A stretch of DNA of 64,000 nt. It comes from Panorpa germanica. Its lineage: Eukaryota; Arthropoda; Insecta; Mecoptera; Panorpidae. Positions 56,901 through 64,000 of this stretch are shown here, piece after piece. Location: contig OY783219.1 of NCBI GenBank assembly GCA_963678705.1, positions 5,518,001-5,582,000 on the forward strand. The letters run 5' to 3'. The notes beneath the pieces are model-generated. The model ran no database searches. It saw only the letters and a program-made list of their open reading frames with translations, and was not told the origin of the DNA. Numbering within the stretch: position 1 is the first letter of the stretch; every line of letters starts with the position of its first letter. Both the position numbers and the translations under genes were made by a program.

Positions 56901-57082
56901 TCACTGGAATTTGAGCAGGTTTAGCTGGTGATAAAGGGTGATAATTACGTTGTTGTCCTTCTTGGTAATGGTGAAATTGGGGCCGGTTTTGTTGCTGTCC
57001 TTCATGGCTTGAAGCATAGCTTGACGCTTCTTCTCAGCCTCTTCAAGACGACGACGCTTCTCTTCAATATCACGTTGTTTCT
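53873..57082 (-). CDS. up: Troponin T 3' exons, tandem copy 1 (5' end missing)
   Basis: Troponin T anchors the troponin complex to tropomyosin in striated muscle. Exons in transcript order: 56949-57082 (truncated by the tandem junction), 56563-56874, 56411-56491, then either 56180-56258 or 54868-54946, then 53873-54090. Diagnostic phrases: 'EKKRQAMLQAMKDSNKTGPN', 'RNKTKEQLEEEKKISLS', 'LETEKYDLEERQKRQDYDLK', 'HKALKKGLDPEALTGKYP', 'PKIQVASKYERRVDTRSYDD' and KLPKWFGERPGKK. The protein ends in 25 consecutive Glu, an insect-specific trait of this protein. In this copy nothing upstream of the junction continues the gene, so by itself it is an orphan 3' fragment of about 274 codons without a promoter. 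Intron between the two alternative exons carries MITE R5; the intron before the last exon carries R3. Confidence 0.92.
54308..54845. mobile_element. MITE family R3, full-length copy in troponin T intron
   Basis: 538 bp with terminal inverted repeats AATGGGCTTGTGTCC and GGACACGAGCCCATT (14 of 15). The interior has 'tgacggagatatagcaatta' and the palindrome-like 'ctttaataattaaag'. It is the reference copy for at least eight fragments elsewhere in the window and recurs at 59474-60011 through the tandem duplication. Confidence 0.85.
54868..54946 (-). CDS. up: Troponin T alternative exon B (79 nt)
   Basis: Encodes GLETQNKESLERIWTDRSQQ and FGGRQK, phase 0 to phase 1. It has the same length and phases as the exon at 56180-56258 but a different sequence, as expected for a mutually exclusive exon pair. 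Joining to 54090 completes an Ala codon (G|CC). Confidence 0.88.
55595..55812. mobile_element. MITE family R5 in troponin T intron
   Basis: Termini CCAGTAAACATTTTGG and CAAATTGTTTACTGG, 218 bp. It sits between the two mutually exclusive exons. Confidence 0.8.
56180..56258 (-). CDS. up: Troponin T alternative exon A (79 nt)
   Basis: Encodes GYDTLLSETMEHTWKKRNDQ and FMKRKR, phase 0 to phase 1, donor GTAAGT. Joining to the last exon completes a Ser codon (T|CC). It corresponds to the alternative exon 10 pair known for insect troponin T. Confidence 0.88.
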
Positions 57083-57249
57083 CATGAATCATATGTTCTT
57101 TGTACTAAATAATGTTCGCCTATATCTAATGCAGATTCTTCAGGTTCTGCATCTGGCTCCGGTAATTCTGTTGAAGCATAACCATTCTTTTTTTCTGTAT
57201 CATTATTTACAGTCTCTGCTTTTGTGTCTTTACATTCCTCTGTCACCAT
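57083..57249 (-). pseudogene. mof: mof 5' fragment in tandem copy 2
   Basis: Encodes mof residues 1-55 (to RTYDS) and then, across the junction, an immediate TGA. It keeps the start codon and upstream region, so it could be transcribed into a truncated message lacking the catalytic domain. Confidence 0.9.
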
Positions 57250-57563
57250 TTTAATTAATTAATATTATATATATTTCGTTACACGTTATTATAAAAATTA
57301 CACAGCTAGAAATAACGAAAGACGCAATAAACACTTCCTTACATATTCTTTTTGTTAGTATTCCGCCATTTTTTTTGTTCTACCAATATCAAAATAATAA
57401 ATTGTACAGTTATCTGCTCGCATGTGGTTTAGTAAAGAAACAATCCATTGTGTTTTTGAGTTATTGATTTATAGAGGTCGCTAGAAGTTTCAAGAATATT
57501 TAAATATGAATTAGTTATATTAAATAATTACTTTTCAAGAAGACTACATTTCGAATTTTGCAG

Positions 57564-57679
57564 CCGATACTTTAAAAAAGCAAAGGAGCACTGAAGATGA
57601 CCATGAAAGAATATCCGAAGACTATGAGACTTGGAAGAATAGAATTTTGGAAGCTGCCTACAAGGATATCCAGTGCTGA
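57564..57679 (+). pseudogene. Orc6: Orphan Orc6 last exon in tandem copy 2
   Basis: Copy of 52398-52513 with its acceptor intact and no Orc6 exons directly upstream within the unit. Splicing to it from the real Orc6 would need read-through past copy 1. Confidence 0.88.
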
Positions 57680-59038
57680 TTACTGATTTTTCTAAATAGA
57701 TATTTAACAATTGTATTATTCTAGGAATCGTTAAGTTTTCCCTTTTGTACTAAGCAAGGGCTGTTTTTGTACTGTAATTGATTTAAGGTCGCCTGTCTGA
57801 GGAAGTTGCTCTTACGCAGTTCGCACGTCTTATTTCTAAGCATTTCTAAGATAAAATAATAAACACAATTTGAATAATAGACACACATATTTTATTTAAT
57901 AATATTTATACCTTACAGACTAGACTGTACTCAAGAATTTCAATTTTTAATTGAAATTAAAATAATAATTAATAAAATAATATTTAAAACAAAAAAATAA
58001 TATATTTATATACATATTAATAATATATGTAATTAATAATAACATTAATAATTAATTTTAAGATAATTTTGATATTAAGCTTACAATAAATTTATTGTAT
58101 TGCAATTCAAAACATAAGTTAAATAAAATAAAACAATCATACGTTAAGGTATTATTTAAAAATAATTAGATCTTTCAAAAATACACAAAATTCTGATTAC
58201 TAAATTTAAATGTAAGAAAACAAACATGTTTTTTGCCAAACCCAATACCATATCTTTTGTAAGTGGTTTTTGAAATAGATCTTTTTATTTATCAAGCTCA
58301 CAAATTATATACAGCTAGTTTATTATTTAGGCTTCTTTAAGTTAATTAAATTTAATTAGTTAATATCGACATCATAAAAATGAATTACATTTTAAAATAA
58401 AATGAAGTGTATATGTGTATATATATTCGAAATAGAATTTTTAATGTTTTAAAATATTTTAAAATTCAATTTAAAATTAAAAAACATATGTTTATTTTTT
58501 AATGAAAATTTAATTTATTTGCACCTTAACTTTAATGACTTGATTATAAAATCAAGTAATAGTTACAAATTGATATTTTTTTAAAAATATAATTAATAAT
58601 ATTTAGATAAATATGTAATATTTTTTCTTTGCAATTATTGTTTGATGTTGTTGTGTTTTTTGGGTGATGTTGTATGAGGTTTTCAGTTATCCTTATCTGC
58701 AATTAAAAAGGCATTTATTAAAATAACATCCTGGACAACAGCCACGCATTATGATTGGGTAATTTTTCATAATTTTTAATGAAGAATTATTTATTTTAAC
58801 TTTACATCAATATTGTCACAAACAAATTTTGAAATAACGTTTTCTATCGGTTCTAGCTATTATTAAATTAATTCGCTAGTGATAATTATAGACAAAAGTA
58901 CATATATACTATACTCAATACATATACTTGTTAAATACTACCACATTGTTGAGAAATATGGAAATATTACCAATTTTTCTTTTACTAATTTGCAGTCCTA
59001 AATTGATTCATGTAGATTACAATTTACTCACTATATAT

Positions 59039-59081
59039 TTATTCTTCTTCCTCTTCCTCCTCTTCTTCTTCCTCTTCTTCT

Positions 59082-59116
<35 letters not shown>

Positions 59117-62100
59117 AGGCTCGGGCTCGAAAGTGGGTTCTTCCAATTCTTCGTCAAGGTCGATATCATCAGCCTTAACATCCTCCTCACCTTCGGGTGA
59201 TTCTGGGTCTCCAGCTTTCTTGCCTGGACGTTCTCCGAACCATTTGGGCAACTTGGCTACACAATCGAAAACCAACGATTAAAAAATACAATCTTCAAAA
59301 TATGAATTGTTTCAAAAAGAGGTTATTTACAAAACTTATACATTGTTTAAAAAAAAAACACATTTACTCAAAAGAATTCAGGGTTTTAAAATAGTGTGTT
59401 TTGTATTTTGTAAAACTAATTTACGATTCGATGATGGAAATATTTTTTAGTTTGTCATTTAAAAATGCTGTACAATGGGCTTGTGTCCTTATTTTTTAGT
59501 GGTCGATTTTTGAATTGTTGATTGAAATTGATGTTAATAAATGTGTATTGGCGTGTCTATTTTATTAAATATCTAAATGTTGACGGAGATATAGCAATTA
59601 AAAATTTGAATTTTAGTTTTAGCGCTAGAGTCAGTTATTTGTTGAGTAGGTCAGTGCTGTGGTAATGTTTTGGAGCTGTTGGTAGTCAAAATAATCAAGT
59701 CAAGTCAAAGAATAATAAGTTTTCATTTTATTTAACGCTTTTACGGCAGGCATAATATTGAAATTTTATTGTTCCTTGAAATAGCTGTAAATAGTATTTG
59801 ATATATAAATACATATAGCAGAGATTTATGATCTGTAAGGTTGGCAGCGGTTGTGATGTCACGTGCATTTGGAATGTGTACAACATTGAATCCCTTTAAT
59901 AATTAAAGAGACAAAATGACTTTTTTAATTGTTAATATCTCCTTACTATCTCCTAATATCAATATATAGTACACTTTTATAGAAGTTAAGACATAGGACA
60001 CGAGCCCATTTATTAGCTGTGTACAAAACTTACCTTTCTGGCGACCGCCGAATTGTTGGCTTCTGTCGGTCCAGATACGCTCAAGACTTTCCTTATTTTG
60101 TGTTTCTAGTCCCTATGGATGAATTGTTATTGGAATGTAAATCAAAAATGCAGGATAAATCAACAACTAAATGCAACATATAACAATCCACTGTAAAATG
60201 AAAAAATCATTGCTTGTTGAACTTGGAAGTTGTGAAATAGATGTCTTATTAGACATTGTGATAAATTGTAGACAATTAGGCGTATATGTAGCCTTGCGTT
60301 TTTGTTCAATAAATATTTCATTGATATAAGTTTGTATTAGACAACTTCCAAGCACGCTGCGTTCAAGAAATTTGATTTTACAGTGCTATAAAAGAGGGTA
60401 TGGGGTCGCAGACTGCACTATCTTTGTACAGGTTAGCCGATTCGGCGACTGCTAAGATTTGAATTAAGTAGATATATGTTTTAGAAGAGAAATCCATTGG
60501 TCCAGCAGCAGATTGCTAGTTGCTTTTGTGACATAAATAGCAGAGAGAAACCTTATATAATCTTCTTCCTTAAGTTCGTTGATACAGTAAGAGAAAGGAG
60601 TCGGAAAAGGAGATGATTCGAAAGAAGGAATTGATTGGAAAACAAGAAAAGGTGTAAAGGAACTATAATTCGAAGGGCGGATTGTAATGCTGGAAGGAGA
60701 GAAACAACGAAAGAAAGAAGAGTTTGTTTTGGTTTAGGGAGAATGTTGAAGTGAAAATATCCAGTAAACATTTTGGAGTCACTTTGCCATCATATTGAAG
60801 ACGCGTCTGATTTTTTTGTAATGAAAGAGTTCAGTTTCTAAGGTCGTTAGGCTACAAATGGCGAAACTACTCGATCTACCGGAATACAAATGAAGATAAA
60901 GTTGATGCGAACTATAATTGAAGTGCAATAGTGATAGAAACGTCTCAAAACAAGACACGTCACCAAATTGTTTACTGGGTAGCAAAACTGCAACAGTAAA
61001 TTAAATGAGCCAATCAACAAGTTGACCAATGGATTTTTCCTGCAATAAATGGGTGAGATTAACAACAAATTAGGGTATTTCTCGACGAAATGTTCAATTT
61101 GATATTTCTGTGATATTAATAAACACTGAGAGAATAAATAATAACGGAAAACGATATAATTATTAACAACATCATAAGGAATCAAGTAACATGTAAAGAA
61201 AAAGACAAAGGGGGTTGTTTTTTTTAATAGTACGATAAAGTAATGTAGACGAACACATTGAAAATCGACATGGGGGCTAACACATTTACGAAGAAAACAA
61301 CGTGCTTAGCAACACGTGCCGAAATCCCACGTGGACTTGACTTACATCGTTTACGTTTCATGAATTGGTCATTTCGTTTCTTCCACGTGTGCTCCATGGT
61401 TTCCGACAATAATGTGTCGTAACCCTGAACAAAAGTTCACTCTCTTAAAAATATTCTTAGCATTTGTTTGATTATAAAGGTATTAATCAACGGACGGTAA
61501 TTCCCGAAATTTTCTCATCGAACTAAAGTATGCTATATGGGATTGAGCTAATTATTTGGAAGGAAATTCTACTTACACCCTCGAAGAGCTTCTTCTTGTC
61601 GTCGTAAGACCTTGTGTCCACACGACGTTCATATTTGGAGGCGACTTGGATCTTGGGCTGCAAAGAACACCAACAATTAACGACTGAACCACCACGATCA
61701 TCATCTAATTATAGATTAAGGAACTTACGGGGTATTTGCCAGTAAGGGCTTCTGGGTCTAAACCCTTCTTTAAGGCTTTGTGTCTGAGTTGTTGTTTCTG
61801 CCTTTCTTTCAATTCTTTAAGATCGTAATCTTGACGTTTTTGACGTTCCTCAAGATCGTATTTCTCGGTCTCCAATTTGACAATTGTTTCCCAGAGTTCA
61901 GTAGCCTTATTGCGAAGTTTGTCAATATTCAAATTTTCAACATCTAGTGGTTTAATACGGAAAGACAGAGAAATTTTCTTTTCTTCTTCCAATTGTTCCT
62001 TGGTCTTGTTTCTTTCAATTTGGGCGGAGGAGAGGTTGAACTAGAAATGGTAAATTACAGATTATCTCACTGGAATTTGAGCAGGTTTAGCTGGTGATAA

Positions 62101-62248
62101 AGGGTGATAATTACGTTGTTGTCCTTCTTGGTAATGGTGAAATTGGGGCCGGTTTTGTTGCTGTCCTTCATGGCTTGAAGCATAGCTTGACGCTTCTTCT
62201 CAGCCTCTTCAAGACGACGACGCTTCTCTTCAATATCACGTTGTTTCT
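59039..62248 (-). CDS. up: Troponin T 3' exons, tandem copy 2 (5' end missing)
   Basis: Exons 62115-62248, 61729-62040, 61577-61657, alternative 61346-61424 and 60034-60112, and 59039-59256, each 5,166 bases right of copy 1. Also cut at the junction (62249), so it is not joined to the troponin T 5' exons either. The copy contiguous with the true gene should be the last one of the array, right of the window: its terminal exon would start near 64,205. Confidence 0.9.
59474..60011. mobile_element. MITE R3 in tandem copy 2
   Basis: Duplicate of 54308-54845 carried along by the tandem duplication, not an independent insertion. Confidence 0.85.
60761..60978. mobile_element. MITE R5 in tandem copy 2
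   Basis: Duplicate of 55595-55812 carried along by the tandem duplication. Confidence 0.8.
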
Positions 62249-62415
62249 CATGAATCATATGTTCTTTGTACTAAATAATGTTCGCCTATATCTAATGCAG
62301 ATTCTTCAGGTTCTGCATCTGGCTCCGGTAATTCTGTTGAAGCATAACCATTCTTTTTTTCTGTATCATTATTTACAGTCTCTGCTTTTGTGTCTTTACA
62401 TTCCTCTGTCACCAT
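62249..62415 (-). pseudogene. mof: mof 5' fragment in tandem copy 3
   Basis: Same 55-codon fragment followed by TGA at the junction as in copy 2. Confidence 0.9.
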
Positions 62416-62729
62416 TTTAATTAATTAATATTATATATATTTCGTTACACGTTATTATAAAAATTACACAGCTAGAAATAACGAAAGACGCAATAAACAC
62501 TTCCTTACATATTCTTTTTGTTAGTATTCCGCCATTTTTTTTGTTCTACCAATATCAAAATAATAAATTGTACAGTTATCTGCTCGCATGTGGTTTAGTA
62601 AAGAAACAATCCATTGTGTTTTTGAGTTATTGATTTATAGAGGTCGCTAGAAGTTTCAAGAATATTTAAATATGAATTAGTTATATTAAATAATTACTTT
62701 TCAAGAAGACTACATTTCGAATTTTGCAG

Positions 62730-62845
62730 CCGATACTTTAAAAAAGCAAAGGAGCACTGAAGATGACCATGAAAGAATATCCGAAGACTATGAGACTTGG
62801 AAGAATAGAATTTTGGAAGCTGCCTACAAGGATATCCAGTGCTGA
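62730..62845 (+). pseudogene. Orc6: Orphan Orc6 last exon in tandem copy 3
   Basis: Third occurrence of the Orc6 terminal exon, offset 10,332 from the functional one. Confidence 0.88.
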
Positions 62846-64000
62846 TTACTGATTTTTCTAAATAGATATTTAACAATTGTATTATTCTAGGAATCGTTAA
62901 GTTTTCCCTTTTGTACTAAGCAAGGGCTGTTTTTGTACTGTAATTGATTTAAGGTCGCCTGTCTGAGGAAGTTGCTCTTACGCAGTTCGCACGTCTTATT
63001 TCTAAGCATTTCTAAGATAAAATAATAAACACAATTTGAATAATAGACACACATATTTTATTTAATAATATTTATACCTTACAGACTAGACTGTACTCAA
63101 GAATTTCAATTTTTAATTGAAATTAAAATAATAATTAATAAAATAATATTTAAAACAAAAAAATAATATATTTATATACATATTAATAATATATGTAATT
63201 AATAATAACATTAATAATTAATTTTAAGATAATTTTGATATTAAGCTTACAATAAATTTATTGTATTGCAATTCAAAACATAAGTTAAATAAAATAAAAC
63301 AATCATACGTTAAGGTATTATTTAAAAATAATTAGATCTTTCAAAAATACACAAAATTCTGATTACTAAATTTAAATGTAAGAAAACAAACATGTTTTTT
63401 GCCAAACCCAATACCATATCTTTTGTAAGTGGTTTTTGAAATAGATCTTTTTATTTATCAAGCTCACAAATTATATACAGCTAGTTTATTATTTAGGCTT
63501 CTTTAAGTTAATTAAATTTAATTAGTTAATATCGACATCATAAAAATGAATTACATTTTAAAATAAAATGAAGTGTATATGTGTATATATATTCGAAATA
63601 GAATTTTTAATGTTTTAAAATATTTTAAAATTCAATTTAAAATTAAAAAACATATGTTTATTTTTTAATGAAAATTTAATTTATTTGCACCTTAACTTTA
63701 ATGACTTGATTATAAAATCAAGTAATAGTTACAAATTGATATTTTTTTAAAAATATAATTAATAATATTTAGATAAATATGTAATATTTTTTCTTTGCAA
63801 TTATTGTTTGATGTTGTTGTGTTTTTTGGGTGATGTTGTATGAGGTTTTCAGTTATCCTTATCTGCAATTAAAAAGGCATTTATTAAAATAACATCCTGG
63901 ACAACAGCCACGCATTATGATTGGGTAATTTTTCATAATTTTTAATGAAGAATTATTTATTTTAACTTTACATCAATATTGTCACAAACAAATTTTGAAA

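Larger units (their letters stand above)
51917..57082. repeat. Tandem 5,166-bp unit, copy 1
   Basis: Starts within mof codon 55/56 and ends inside a troponin T coding exon. It holds the mof 5' end, the last Orc6 exon, intergenic DNA and five troponin T exons. The next copy begins at 57083 with 'catgaatcatatgttctttg', the same sequence as at 51917. Confidence 0.95.
57083..62248. repeat. Tandem 5,166-bp unit, copy 2
   Basis: Same content and order as copy 1, offset by exactly 5,166. All spot checks agree, including an 8-T run (52203-52210 versus 57369-57376), a 10-A run and the GAA/GAG tract. Confidence 0.95.
62249..64000. repeat. Tandem 5,166-bp unit, copy 3 (cut by window end)
   Basis: First 1,752 bases of a third unit, matching 51917-53668. 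Its troponin T part lies outside the window. Confidence 0.95.

Noticed and set aside
1-64000. CRISPR arrays, rRNA or tRNA genes
   Set aside because: No regularly spaced short repeats of the CRISPR kind; no rRNA sequence recognised. I did not find a tRNA by eye, but a dedicated tRNA scan was not possible.

Overview
The window is AT-rich, intron-containing animal DNA packed with short transposable elements, and every sign points to an insect. The evidence is a troponin T with a long poly-glutamate tail, pacifastin-type protease-inhibitor genes, a copia retrotransposon primed by an internal part of initiator tRNA-Met, and many MITEs. I cannot fix the order; a beetle or a related repeat-rich insect would fit. 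All gene models come from reading splice sites, phases and conserved residues by eye, without transcripts or searches.

Layout. 1-12 kb: no convincing host gene, only dispersed repeats, a broken jockey-like reverse transcriptase and microsatellites. 12.1-22.0 kb (minus): a modular pacifastin-type inhibitor gene with one signal-peptide exon, three two-exon inhibitor domains, two alternative terminal-domain exons and a separate short isoform. 22-34 kb: transposon territory, with a hAT element bearing a perfect 8-bp target-site duplication, several MITEs, and a copia element whose polymerase/RNase H region is deleted. 34.9-40.3 kb (minus): a second pacifastin-like gene with the same exon style and a near-identical TATA box, which also appears to encode a small cysteine-free secreted peptide from the same signal exon. 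42.1-45.8 kb (minus): a five-exon leucine-rich-repeat protein gene, head-to-head with the single-exon E3 ligase gene Hakai (46.4-47.7 kb, plus). 48.98-52.51 kb (plus): six-exon Orc6, whose last intron holds the whole intronless histone acetyltransferase gene mof on the opposite strand. 53.9 kb onward (minus): the 3' exons of troponin T, with two mutually exclusive 79-nt exons.

From 51,917 to the window end the DNA is a head-to-tail tandem array of a 5,166-bp unit, with two full copies and the start of a third. Each unit carries the 5' end of mof, the last Orc6 exon and (in full copies) the troponin T 3' exons. All spot-checked positions agree between copies, including homopolymers, so this is either a very recent duplication or an assembly artefact. 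The geometry leaves mof and Orc6 intact at the left edge and could leave troponin T intact at the right edge.

How the genes relate: Hakai (m6A writer-associated ligase), Orc6 (replication licensing) and mof (H4K16 acetylation) form a compact housekeeping cluster beside a muscle gene. The two pacifastin-type genes are likely tandem paralogues that make secreted serine-protease inhibitors.
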